Positions 37,377 to 48,499 of a stretch of 64,000 nt of DNA are shown piece after piece. Below the pieces are notes generated by a model. The model ran no database searches and was not told where the DNA came from. It worked only from the letters and a program-made list of their open reading frames with translations. How positions within the stretch are numbered: the first letter of the stretch is position 1; each line of letters starts with the position of its first letter. Location of the stretch: assembly GCA_902702965.1 (NCBI GenBank), contig CACRXP010000001.1:1446176-1510175 (forward strand), read 5' to 3'. A program made the translations under genes and the position numbers. The DNA is from Spirometra erinaceieuropaei. Taxonomy: Eukaryota > Platyhelminthes > Cestoda > Diphyllobothriidea > Diphyllobothriidae.

Positions 37377-38132
37377 GAGTAGGTGGATTAATTCATTAAT
37401 TAGCAACCGAAATTTCAAAATGCGTTTTCGTTCTGAAAAGATTAACTAGTAGACAACTACGCCTTCTTCCAATCTTATGCTCGAAGGAAGGGTATAATTC
37501 GGTTTTCAAAAACTTTTCTAATTCCTGAATAATTTTGAACCCGTTCTACCGTTACACTTGGATTCAGGGTTTCCAATCTACAAGCCGTATATTTTCCGCG
37601 TACGGGAAACCACAAATTTCTCTACGGTAATAAAGGGGGACCATATAGAGTTCATAAAATGTAGCAGTGGATTTGATCCATATTGTTAAATTTACAAGCC
37701 ACATTGGTAAATGCGGTGACATGACGATTTATGAAGGGCCATTTCACGGTATTTAAAAGTCCCACAATTAGAAACTTTTCTTTAAACCGAATTATGCCCC
37801 TCCTTCGAGTATAGAATTAAAAGAATACGTGATTTCTGCCGAATCAGCAAAAGAGTGAATATTTTTATGTATGTTTTCCATGAAATATAATTGGGGCATC
37901 GAATATCAACGAGAAAAAATCATGCCACTTAAGTAGCCATTTTTTACAGAGTGTGGTTTTTGCATGCAGCCGGAATGATGTTAATTCGAAAGCCGGCATC
38001 CTGAGGTAACTGAAGTATTATAGGATTATGTTACAGGCTGATTAGTTTAACAACCCTACTTAATTAATCTTTTCTAAGGGAAAACGCATTTCGGAATTTC
38101 GGTTGACATTTCATGAGTTAGCCCACCTACTC
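37377..38132. mobile_element. MITE, subfamily A, internally deleted, with TA duplication
   Basis: GAGTAGGTGG at 37377 and CCACCTACTC ending at 38132 are perfect 10-bp inverted ends between TA dinucleotides. The left arm jumps at about 37450 to the middle block, so about 250 bp are missing. The right arm is complete with CCACTTAAGTAGCC. Confidence 0.85.
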
Positions 38133-38929
38133 TATTTTGGGCAGTATAATAATTGAAAATTACCATATACAAATGGTCAAAAAGCATGTTTTGTCAAGAT
38201 AATTACGAATATTGACTTTTGTAAAATTTAGGCGAATAAGACCTTTTCTGTTACCGTTATTTGTTGGAAGAGCGTGCATTGCTGAAGCCTTCCTCTGTTT
38301 GCTTTCTCCCAGTAATTCACCCGACAGGAAGCACATTCTCGACAAAGTGCCTCTGATTGAATTAGTTTATTTGGAGTGACTCGCCTTTACCTGTGACAGC
38401 TCCATTAAGGATGCGCAATTTTCACTAGGGAAATAAATGCCAAATTGCGGACTAATATAGGGTATCCCTAAATGTTCGACATAATTTGAGATGTCCATAT
38501 GGGAGCGAATATACAGTAGATGGACTAACTCATGAAATGTCAACAGCAATTTCGAAATGCGTTCTCCTTTCGAAAAGATAAATTAAGTAGTGTTGTAAAA
38601 CTAATCATCAAGCAGCATAATTCTGTAATTATTCAGTTACCTCAGGGTGTCGACTTCCTAATGGACTTCCTTCCGACTGCACAAAATGACTACTTAAGTG
38701 GCATGCAATTTTCTCATTGATTTTCGATGCCCTTGAAAATGCAATTATATTTCATGGAAAAATGCATAAAATATTCATTCTTTTACTTATTCGGTAGAAA
38801 ATCGCGTCATCTTCCAATTTTATACTCGAAATAAAAGTATAATTCGGTTTGCCAATAGAAGCGAAGAGCCGAGTCCCAGGAAGTAGTCTTGAATAAGGAG
38901 ACACGATCGCCGGGACAAGAGCTTTATTA

Positions 38930-38971
38930 GCCTGACGTTTCGGATTCCTACTCGAATCCATCATCAGAGAC
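38930..38971 (-). ncRNA. Candidate minimal type I hammerhead ribozyme in the Penelope-like tail
   Basis: On the minus strand: helix I strand GUCU, core CUGAUGA (38961-38967), one extra U, a perfect 6-bp helix II GGAUUC/GAAUCC with a 6-base loop, GAAA (38938-38941), a self-complementary ACGU in place of helix III, the cleavage triplet GUC (38934-38936), then AGGC. AGGC pairs with GUCU through A-U, G-C, G-U and C-G. Very short helix III and presence in Penelope-like elements are known features of this ribozyme class, thought to act as dimers. Activity is untested and the extra U is unusual. Confidence 0.6.
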
Positions 38972-39047
38972 AAAAGAGCAGAAACGGGTGGTTGTTGCAC
39001 AAGGGGCTGCGGTATTTATAGGATGCAGCAGCCATGCTACCGCATGC

Positions 39048-39710
39048 CTATGAACGTTCACGGCTTCCCCCTTCATCCGGGATTGTCACACTTGGGGTGA
39101 TCATTGCTTGATGGCCGACATTCGAGTCGATAATTGACGCAATTTCAGCACGTGCGTTGGATGTTGGCGTGATGATTGCTCGACCATCTGATGCGTTGAC
39201 CCGGGTGTTGGGAAGAGTGTTCACCAGTGCGCTCCCCGCGTTGCCAATTACTCCGCCTAGACGAAGTCTCAGCACGCTGTATTGAATGGGAAGATCGTTG
39301 CACTTGTTGATGGACTGGGGGCCAGTAAACCATGATTCCAGTAGCTCTCGGCTCACTCGGTTGTCACCTCTTGCGAGAATTTCGGCCTCATCGAATTTAA
39401 ATGTGTGGCCGGGTCTCGTCGAATGAGCCGCAACTTGAGAGCTGGCGTCATTTCTGCGCACCGCTGCCGCGTGTTCGGCCATTCTCGTTCGGAGCTGTCT
39501 TCCGGTTTCTCCGACGTAGTTGCTTTGTCCGCAACTGCACCAGATCCGATAAACGACTCCAGACGTTTCTAGCCGTGGCAGTGGGTCTTTCGGTTTCATG
39601 ATCAGACGCCTGATGGTTGCCTCCGGTCTGTGTGCCACTCCAACCCCAAGTGGTGCGAGAAGGCGGCCGACAGCTTCCGAAACGTTCTTGACATACGGAA
39701 GTGCCCGCCA
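39048..39710 (-). pseudogene. C-terminal part of a Penelope-like protein with GIY-YIG endonuclease
   Basis: The open frame begins, without its own start, at LPYVKNVSEAVGRLLAPLG (about 39700). It passes VVYRIWCSCGQSNYVGETGR, the GIY-YIG core preceded by a CxC linker, RTRMAEHAAAV, then HSTRPGHTFKFDEAEIL and ESWFTGPQSINKCNDLP, and stops at 39048. The endonuclease would nick target DNA for reverse transcription. The frame is intact over this part, but the reverse transcriptase is absent, so it is a dead fragment. Confidence 0.8.
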
Positions 39711-40355
39711 AGAAGTTTCAAAAAGTTTCTACTTGGGGGACTCTTAAACACCGTGGAATGGCCGTTCATAAATCGTCATGTATCTGCATTTACCAATGTG
39801 GCCTGTAAATTAAACAATATGGCTCAAATCCACTGCTTAGCTTTATGAACTCCATATGGTTTTCTTTTTATACCGTAAAGAAATGCGTGGTTATCCGTAC
39901 AAGGAAAATATACCGCTTGTAGTTTTTAAACCCTGAATGCAAGTCTAACAGCAGGTCGTGTTCAAAATTATTCGGTAACCAGAAAAGTTTTTTTGAAACC
40001 GAATTATACTCTTCTCTCGAGTATAACATTGAAAGATGGCGTGATTTTCTACCGAGTAAGTAAAAAATGAGTATCTTTATGCATGTTTTCCATAAAATAT
40101 AATTGAGCTTTTAAGGGCATTGAAAATCATTGACAAAATTGCATGCTACTTAAGTAGCCATTTTTTGCAGAGTATAGTTCTTGCATGCAGTCGAAAATAA
40201 GTTCATTCGAAAGCCGACACTCTTAGCTAACTGGATCATTATAGAATTATGCTGCATGATGATTAGTTTTGCAACCCTTCTAAATTAATCTTTTTGAAAG
40301 GGGCACGCATTTCGAAATTTCGGTTGACATTTCATGAGTTAGCCTACTTACTGTA

Positions 40356-43085
40356 TGCTGGAGAGAAATAAAACTTAATAGGCTTAAGTGGGGGCATAAC
40401 AGGTTTTATTTTGCACATTTCAGAGGAAGAATTGCGTGAAACGGCAAATTTAAAATGCTCTAAATATATTGCAAATGTTCAATGTGTGCGCCGCACCAGG
40501 TCGGTAGACGAGCTCCTGTCACGCTTTGCTTCGCGGAATTGATTCGCCATCTCTGGCCGTTCAAATCCCATTTTCCGACACGAGCAGTCTTCCTCTTGAA
40601 ACCTCTTATGTCACATCCGAATCTGTTTCCCTGCTGGCGTTTATTCGTGAAATCTTGAAACAGGGTTTGGGCGTACTTTAATGCACAAAACGTCTTTCCT
40701 GTTGCAGTAAGCGACATATCTAACACTGAGAGGAGAGAAATACTCAAAATTAGTTTTTGAAAACATACTGAGTTCTAGACGTACTGCTAAAGTTTGAGGC
40801 AATCTGAACTGGATTTTTCACGTTATTAGATGATGAAATTACGTCAAATTTTCAGGGATATCCTGTTGATTGTAATAAGCTGTTTCTCAATAAATTGAAA
40901 TGTTAAATGGTGACGGAATTCACCTGATAGTGTGTTGATGGCAGAGTGACAGTGGGACGTGAGGGACAGCATGAGCGTAAGTTGTGCCACCCTTCCAGTC
41001 GAGTCACACTGATAACAAAGATGGCGCAATCCTTGAAATAAATAAGACTGACTTCGTTAAAAAAATGAAGTCTTTTGACGGAACATCTACGTCTCATTTG
41101 CTGAGGACCGAACAAAAAGCAAGTCACGGCCGACAAGGCAATGGTCCACAAGTTTTTTCGACTGAAATTCACGAATCCTACTGATCCCACATCTGTGACT
41201 CTCAGTGACCCCACATGTAATCGGGCTTCGTCGCCATTTGGCACGATCCTGGGACCTTAAACTATCATGCTGATGGGCTCGAAGAGAGAAATCATTCGGA
41301 AAACATTCCTAACCCGTCCCGCTCTTTCATGGGCTGCAGTTCAACCGGGTTTTTGACTAACAGAGCTGCAGTCCATGCTCGAGGTCGATGGCTTTTGGAA
41401 GAGCAATTTTCGGCGAGGTTTGGTTCTGCTACCCAACCTGATTGATACCAATTGGTTAGCCTACTAAAACAATATTAGTTGAAATACCTAACTTAGCCAC
41501 TCTCTGGACTAGGAAGAGAACGCAAGCAGAACTCGAAGCACGCATTGGGAGGCGAGTGAAGGTGGTGCGTACATACTCTCCCCCCGAAACAGCCACTTGC
41601 TGGATTAGTAGGATAAGGAGGGTGCAATCATCACTGGAAGGCCACGGAAGGACCGCGTGGCAATTCGCAGTGCATGGCCATTGTAGTGGAACCGATAGAG
41701 TTCCAATCCATCCGAGCAGTTCCATTAGCAAGCCTGCGTAGTCGCTCGATGTATTAAGATAATGAAGATGGCACAAACAGAGCCCGAAGCGCGCGTGTGA
41801 ACTGATACCCGAAGTAACCTCGTGACAAAGTCACTCGCTGGACTAAAGTGGTAAGGAAGATGCAGACACGCGATATTTGTAAAGTCAGCTTATTCGCATC
41901 TGCCAATACTTCCTTGGAAATCCAGCCATATGGTATCTACCTACCAACGGTGGTCGAGGTCATCAGTACCTCGCCATTCGATGTGCAACGACGCAGAATG
42001 ACAGGTGTCGAAGCACTGGTGAATGTTAGTTCGAGGAAGCTTTTGTTACCCAGGTGGTAGATACCACTTCTGTTGTGTGCTTACGCATGTTTGTGTTTAC
42101 GACCCGAAATGGTAGTCACGGTTATGATTAGCTGAATGAAGGTAGAATAATTCGCAGGCAGTGCTGTATCAGTATACTCACCTTCCTCTCGTCACCCCGT
42201 CTGCTGTCCTAGCTGGTCCAAGTTCGGTCTGGTAGGTGGTTGCCTGTTTGTGACTTGAAGCGCGATGCTAGAACACCGGACTTCAACTTATCACAATGCC
42301 GCTATTGTGGCTCTAACAATAAAGTTCGGAAATACAATATGGTCAGTTGCTGACGACATCTAAGCCCGTAACGCCAATCCAATTTCTAGTTTTGTTTTAA
42401 CCCGGCCTGGTACTTGAAAGCACGTGCGCGCGTATGCGTACACGACTCTTGTCCCAAATACCAACGCGGCAGAGAAGGAGAACGCGAGCGGCCACGAAAA
42501 TGTGTATTGGGAAATTGCAAGTCAAGATTAACTGAAAGTAACTCATATTTGTAACGCCCTACTGTGGTTCGCCGGTATTCGGCCAAATGCCCTACGGAGG
42601 GAACATTACAGACGAGCTGATCGATCGATCAGACCCGAGGGGAAAAACCAGTGGAGAGGCGCCACGATTAAGATGACAGCGCTGTAGACAAAACGCACGT
42701 GGCCTCCAATGATTGGCTGGCTCTTGTTTTTGGGAGCGTAGGCACTTCCAACAAGTTTCCCTGAAATTCCCACTAACTGCTTTTTGTCGACAAATGTATT
42801 GTTTCGACAAGTCCCTGCCAGAGCAGTTCAGCTTTACAGCAAAGCTGGACGGAGCTACAAATAGTGACTTCTTCAATAGTAGTGAAAGTGCTATTCGCCG
42901 GTGACATGTTCAAAGAAGAAGAAGAGACGTTCACCGGGAGAGGAAGCGGCACAGGTCAGGGTGATGCAGGGGCCAGATTCAGCCCTGCAGTTGGCATTGG
43001 TGAGCTATAAACCAAGAAGAATGCGCCATATAATGACATCTGTGCTGGAAAACGGACATTCCAAGAAGTTTAATTGAAAATGAGT
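40356..43085. other. Unassigned stretch, with a possible transposase end
   Basis: On the minus strand at 40460-40560 the reading RLPTWCGAHIEHLQYI with stop resembles the very C-terminus of some IS630/mariner-type transposases. The match is too short to rely on. From 40750 to 43085 I see nothing assignable. Confidence 0.25.
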
Positions 43086-43089
43086 AAGA

Positions 43090-44180
43090 TGCTTTGGAAA
43101 GAGAATAACCTTTAATGCGTAAATTTTTGAGTCTTGCTCCCCAGCTCGTCGTCAGACTTTTGGGTTATGTACAAAAAACAGTTACCTATTTAACCGTGTC
43201 GAACAAGTGGTACTATGGTTGACCGAAGCCTGCGCCTATGCGCGTCAGTGGTTTTTCGTCACCCCCTCGGCATTGGCTGCGCTCGCTTCCATTTGTCCTT
43301 GAGAAATTTGTATGTGGCATCTAAATTGATACGCCGAGTGATGCATGCCTCATCTGAGTGCATTGCCTCTAGGAATTCGCGGCCTTTCCTTATTGGGCAG
43401 GCGCCAACAATGCGAGTGTTCTCCCGTGCAAATTTATGTCCAGTGTCCAGTGTGTGCATAGCCACCTGGGATAGGTGATCGCGTCTCTCCGCCGCTAATT
43501 GATGCTCATACATGCGGGTAGAGGCAGATTTCCCAGTTTGGCCACAATAGACGGCATCACAACTGATGCATGGTATTTTGTAGACAACACCTTTTCTGTC
43601 AAGATAGCCAACCCTGTCCTTAGGGTGTACAAGCTGTGTACGCAAGGTGGTTGTAGGCTGGTGTGCTACTTGTATCTGATGCTTTTTCAGCTGTCTTTCG
43701 ACGAATTCAGATACATTTTTCACGTATGGGAGAGTCCGCAGGTGAATGGTTTTGGTGCCTGGGTGGCCGTAGTTTAGACTCATGTTTCATGCAATGACGT
43801 ACAAGGTCGCGCGGTACCTGTTGTGGGAAAATACTTTGAAAAGGTATTTCATTTCTGCTTGATAACTTTCTTCGTCAGAGTAGTGTGTGTTTAGCTCGGT
43901 TTAGCAGGCTGTAGACAGTACTCCTCTTGTTGGAGATGGGATGGTTACTCTAAAAGTGTAGGATGACCTCACAGTATGTTTCTTTGCGATAAACTGAAGT
44001 GTGCATGAATCCATCAGTTTTTCGGCATTTGAGGACATCCAAAAATGGGAGTTGTCCATCAACCTCCGTTTCGAAAGTGAACTTGATTCCTGGAAATGCG
44101 GAGTTGAGATTCGCGTGAAATCGGTCTAATTGGTTTCTCTTGACAATAACAAATGTGTCTGTGAGCAAGACTCTCCAGTC
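43090..44180 (-). pseudogene. Penelope-like element: RT fragment, GIY-YIG endonuclease and tail
   Basis: From 44168 the minus strand reads TDTFVIVKRNQLDRFHANL, EVDGQLPFLDVL and TSVYRKETYC (the RT palm and beyond), and then, after stops near 43950 and 43780, HLRTLPYVKNVSEFVERQL, GVVYKIPCISCDAVYCGQTG, STRMYEHQLAAERR, HTLDTGHKF and a stop at 43259. The catalytic pair expected before TFVI as YVDD reads LLTD, so one aspartate is lost. The tail (43090-43200) has CTGACGACGAG and resembles other Penelope-like tails. It is 5'-truncated at about 44180. Confidence 0.8.
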
Positions 44181-44189
44181 TATGAAGAT

Positions 44190-45540
44190 GGGCAGTCGGA
44201 ATCACCATCCGACACACCAGACCTCAATCAAACTTCTCCCGCTGACCGTCTCTTCTTTTGAAGTGACCTCTTCGTTTGGTATGAACAGTTTGAAAAGTTT
44301 CCGTGGTGATAGACCGTGCTAGACGGGCTCTATGGTAATGCCACAGGGAGGAGTTCACTGCGAGAGGTTATTGTGCGCCCGAATAACAGTGGACCTTCTG
44401 CTGGTCATTTGTGGCCATGGTCACCACAGACACTGGATAAAATCCCCTTGTGCATAGAGGAGAGGGTTGCCAGCTGCATTTCCAAAGGGCAGTCGATGAC
44501 AATGACTGCTCACAAATGACTATTCACTGTGTGACATACTGTCACAGAGTCCACTTTCTCATCGTTCACGCCGCCCCACCCCCCTACGGTCAACGATAAG
44601 TCTCCGGGCTGTCAGTATTAAACAAGATAGCCAATCCTTTGTAACTTGACTCGGCTTTGCTGCATAACCGCACTAGCCTGTGGATGAGTCATCGCCAAAA
44701 ACGTTTTTACCGAACTGGTTTCTTCTGAATCTCAATTCTCCTGCATCCACCGGTACACAGCATCGATTATTACATGCAGCCAAGACTGTACACAAAGCAG
44801 TGTCACCGTCAGCAGTGAGTGCAGGTGGTGCTTATGTGCAAGCGCCTCAGCCGACCTCAGTGAGCAGTGTTGGTTGGTCTGCTTGTGGCTCTACCAGGGC
44901 GACGCCCTGTGCGCTTACTTCCTCCTCGCAAACGAGGAGATTGCTATTCTGCTTTCTCGTATGCCTGTCGGGCTTCTTCTTTTATGTGATTACGAAAACG
45001 TGAGAAAACGTGACGATTAAGCTATTAACTGCCCCAATTTTTAGAACAAAATTACAAGACCTAGTCCTTCAATAGAGTTATTAAAAGGATAAGGTTGACG
45101 CCTTCTGACGTCCATCGTGCCGCAGGCTGCAGCTAAAGACTGACAACCACTTTCTGTATGTTCACGTGGACTGAACCGGACCGGCACAAACAAAACCACT
45201 CTACAGCAGTTTATAAGCTATAGAGACCCCTATTGACCATTGTGCATCGAAGCAAATCCTGTCGCTAGAGGGCAGTCTCGGAGGGTATGTCGTTATCATC
45301 AAGGAGATGAGGCTGACTGATGTGCATGAACTGCAGACGTCGCGTTTGCATTGTTTTCCTCTAAAGGTCTTAGCTCCGCTCGAGCGCTGGTCCGCAGGGT
45401 GGGGTAGACTTCATTTGAAATTATTTTGGTTTTCGTTGGGTGAGCCAATGACTAGTCATGTGAAGATTCGATTTTCGTATCGGGTTGTGTTTAAGGTAAT
45501 CCTGAACTGGTGAGTCTGGGGGGGAGGGGTGAGCTTCAAT
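44190..45540. other. Unassigned stretch
   Basis: No protein, repeat family or RNA gene is recognised. Confidence 0.4.
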
Positions 45541-45543
45541 CTA

Positions 45544-45898
45544 CAGTAGGTGGGATAACCCATGAAATGTCAACCAAAATTCCAAACTGAGTTCTCGTTC
45601 CGAGAAAAAGAGTATAATTCGGTTTTAAAGAAGTTTCTGATTGCGAGATTTCTTAATACCGTGAACTGCTTGTTCATAAAACGTCGTGTCTCTGCATTTA
45701 CCAATGTGGCTTGTAAAGTCAATAATATGGATCAAATCCACTGCTAAATTTTATGAATCTTATATAATTCCCCTTTATCACCATAGAGAAATGTGTGGTT
45801 TTCCTTACGCGGAAAATATACGGCTTGTAGCTTGGAAAGCCCGAATGCAAGTGTAACGGCAGATTGGGCTAACGTTTACTCGGGAATTGGAAAAGCAG
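45544..45898. mobile_element. MITE, subfamily A, heavily deleted
   Basis: CAGTAGGTGGGATAACCCAT after TA at 45542-45543 starts a left arm that is cut after 70 bases. The middle block (GTATAATTCGGTTTTAAAGA to ATTCGGGAATTGGAAAAG) follows, and the right arm is absent. Confidence 0.75.
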
Positions 45899-46225
45899 AA
45901 TCTTTTTAACTGGGAAATATCTTACCCGTTTTGTCCGGATCTACGTGCCTAAGATTATTAAACACTGAAATAGTCCGAAATACCTCAAACTAGAAAACGA
46001 TGCCTGGGTTAGATTGGGAAATGTCTTGACAATAAAGAGTATTCACATGTTGGCTTTGGAGTGCGCAAACACACCGTCCTGGCATTTCGTTTCTGAACAA
46101 AAACAACCACACATGTCAATCGCATGACGACTCCTGATGGCATCTCGAGACACGGCGAGATTCCATGATGTTGGCTCTTCCTCTCCGACTCGCATCGAAC
46201 GTCGTCTAGCTCCATGAAGTTCCTA

Positions 46226-47223
46226 CAGTAGATGTGCTAACTCATGAAATGTCAACCAAAATTTAGAAATGCGTTCTCGTTTCGAAAAGATAAATTAAGT
46301 AGTGTTGTAAAACTAATCATGATGCAGCATAAATCTATAATGATCCAGTTACCTCAGGATGCCGGCTTTCGAACGAACTTATTTTCGGCTGCATGCAAGA
46401 TCTATACTCTGCAAAAAAATGACTATTTAAGTGGTATGCAATTTTCCCATTGATTTTCGATGCCCTTGAAAATTCAATTATGTTTCATGGAAAACATGCA
46501 TAAAAATATTCATTCTTTTACTTCTTCGGTAGAAAATCACGTCTTCTTCCAATTTCATACTCAAAAGAAGAGTATAATTCGGTTTTAAAAAAGTTTCTAA
46601 TTGTAAGCTTTTTTTAATACCGTTAAATGACCGTTCATGAAACGTCATGTATCTGCATTTACGAATGTGGCTTGTAAAGTTAACAATATTGCTCACGTCC
46701 ACTGCTTAATTTTATGAACCTCATTTGTTCTCCTCTTAACACCGTAGAGAAATGCATGGTTTTCCGTACACGGAAAATATACGGCTTGTAGTTTTGAAAG
46801 CCTGAATGCAAGTGTAACAGCAGGTCGGGTTCAAAATTATTCGGGAATCGGAAAAGTTTTTTTAAACCGAATTATACTCTTCTTTTGAGTATGAAATTGG
46901 AAGAAGACGTGATTTTCTACCGAAGAAGTAAAAGAATGAATATTTTTATGCATGTTTTCCATGAAACATAATTGAATTTTCAAGGGCATCGAAAATCAAT
47001 GGGAAAATTGCATACCACTTAAATAGTCATTTTTTTGCAGAGTATAGATCTTGCATGCAGCCGAAAATAAGTTCGTTCGAAAGCCGGCACCCTGAGGTAA
47101 CTGGATCATTATAGATTTATGCTGCATCATGATTAGTTTTACAACACTACTTAATTTATCTTTTCGAAACGAGAACGCATTTCTAAATTTTGGTTGACAT
47201 TTCATGAGTTAGCACATCTACTG
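46226..47223. mobile_element. MITE, subfamily A, near-perfect foldback with 365-bp arms
   Basis: TA at 46224-46225 and 47224-47225 flank CAGTAGATGTGCTAACTC and its exact complement. The arms (46226-46590 and 46859-47223) are symmetrical without indels near the ends. The chance reading frames at 46244-46453 (plus) and 46996-47205 (minus) translate to 69 residues that differ at only one. The loop of about 270 bp is AT-rich. There is no coding capacity. The ends and TA target suggest mobilisation by a Tc1/mariner-type transposase. Confidence 0.9.
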
Positions 47224-47225
47224 TA

Positions 47226-48140
47226 TGCTGGCAGCCTGTCCGAGTGGGTTGCTCGTCGCCCTGGCCGATTTTGATCACATCAGGGAATCTGAGACCTCCC
47301 TAACACCTCCCCAGTTGCAAAAGGGCTGAATGCCAACCGGACAGACAGCTAATGCTGGCTACAGATCGAGAGCAGCTAGCTAGATGGGAGTTCTCTCACT
47401 CAATCCTCCCGGACCCATTAGTGGTTCCAGTTGCCTCATTACTGCCACCCGTGGTTCTGTATTTGTTTGTCCCTTTCCCCTACCGTGTATCACCTTTTCT
47501 TTTATCTCATCCCCTGGAGGTCTCTGTCAAACACTGTCAGTGCCTCGATCGAGTCTCAATTTCCCGCATTCATTTTATATACGCAAAAGCAACTATATGC
47601 AGTCTGTGGACAGCTTTAAAACCCGTTAAAAACGGGGAGAACGAGACATTGCATCGACTCATTCATAGCAGTTAGCTTTCTATGTGGCGAGGATTTGCAG
47701 AGGCGGGATCGGGGATTTCATAAGGTACCTTGTTTTGATAGTGAACGAACTGCTATAAAAGGCCTGGCTAGCTGGTAGCTGCTCGGCTGGACACTGTGAC
47801 TGGTTGGATAGGAGGTCAAACAAGACTCCTGGTAGTATAGGTGATTTTGCGCTAGATTCGAGGACTGGTACCTATTCCTGTATTCCAACTCTAACCCTCA
47901 ACCCTAACCCCCTGGAATTTGACGTGGGACCATCTGTAATGCGGAGGTCCATCATCGTGTACCCTATCGGTTAATGGAGCGAAAAATAACTAGAAGGCCC
48001 TCTAACAGTGGCGCCCGATTTTTAGTTCATTGGTTAGAGGAGGTGAATGGCGCTGGAAGGGTGACGACGCTGTGAAAAAGCCTGCTTACTGATTTTAAAT
48101 GACCAGGAAGGTTAAACAGGCTATTCTCGCGTTTTAGAAC
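47226..48140. other. Unassigned stretch with a short telomere-like tract
   Basis: CTCTAACCCTCAACCCTAACCC lies at about 47886-47910. Otherwise there is no recognised element or gene. Confidence 0.4.
47886..47910. repeat. Short telomere-like CCCTAA tract
   Basis: Three imperfect CCCTAA units, similar to but much shorter than the tract at 18785-18935. Confidence 0.6.
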
Positions 48141-48144
48141 TGTC

Positions 48145-48490
48145 AAGCATGAACGATGATCCGACCGTCGAATACGACGGTGTCAACCGTGTGCTCCACA
48201 GCAAGTTAAAGCAGGCACGGTGACTTGTGGGTGGGAGAAGACTTGTGAAACATCTAACGCACTCTTTTCTCCTTTCCATCTAGACCCAATGTCAAGACAG
48301 AGTCAAAAAGAGCGGTGGTGGGGCGGGTGTGGGTGGGTGGCGCGGCCGAACCCGCATCTTGGCGCTCCACCCCACACCCCCTGGTTCACAATAAACCCTA
48401 CCTGTTTATCTACCGGGAGCGCGAGCACATTTACCGACTGACAACCAGGCACCGGAGAACTGCCAGCGCACACCCGGCTGCGAGGACCAT
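48145..48490 (-). mobile_element. LINE 3'-UTR tail (reverse)
   Basis: It starts with GACCGTCGAATACGACGG, then GTGTGCTCCACAGCAAG, a TCAAGACAGAGTCAA block and CGCGGCCGAACCCGCATC, the reverse complement of the LINE UTR end. The far part (GGGAGCGCGAGCACATTTAC, AACCAGGCACCGGAGAACTG) is shared with 19920-19970. Confidence 0.65.
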
Positions 48491-48499
48491 GGTTTGCTG

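Larger units (their letters stand above)
38851..39719 (-). mobile_element. Penelope-like element, 5'-truncated, inserted in a MITE
   Basis: It consists of the end of the coding region (GIY-YIG endonuclease, 39048-39710) and a tail of about 200 bp. The tail contains the hammerhead-like motif (38930-38971) and the block GGCGATCGTGTCTCC, shared with other Penelope-like tails in the window. Its position splits the MITE arm cleanly, so it is the younger insertion. Confidence 0.8.
38514..40353. mobile_element. MITE, subfamily A, split by a Penelope-like insertion
   Basis: The outer ends CAGTAGATGGACTAACTC and GAGTTAGCCTACTTACTG lie between TA at 38512-38513 and 40354-40355. The left arm stops at 38850 after TATAATTCGGTTT and the sequence resumes at about 39720 with AAAAAGTTTCT, exactly the continuation seen in the uninterrupted copy at 46226-47223. 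Without the insert the element is about 970 bp. Confidence 0.85.

Noticed and set aside
39445..39711. Minus-strand frame rich in Thr and Arg overlapping the GIY-YIG frame
   Set aside because: A shifted reading of the Penelope-like coding sequence.
40460..40747. Possible C-terminus of an IS630/mariner transposase, perhaps the source of the MITEs
   Set aside because: Only about 16 residues are suggestive and it lies outside any MITE ends; kept only as a note in the unassigned stretch.
46244..47205. Two almost identical 69-codon frames on opposite strands
   Set aside because: They are the two arms of the MITE read in the same direction; not genes.
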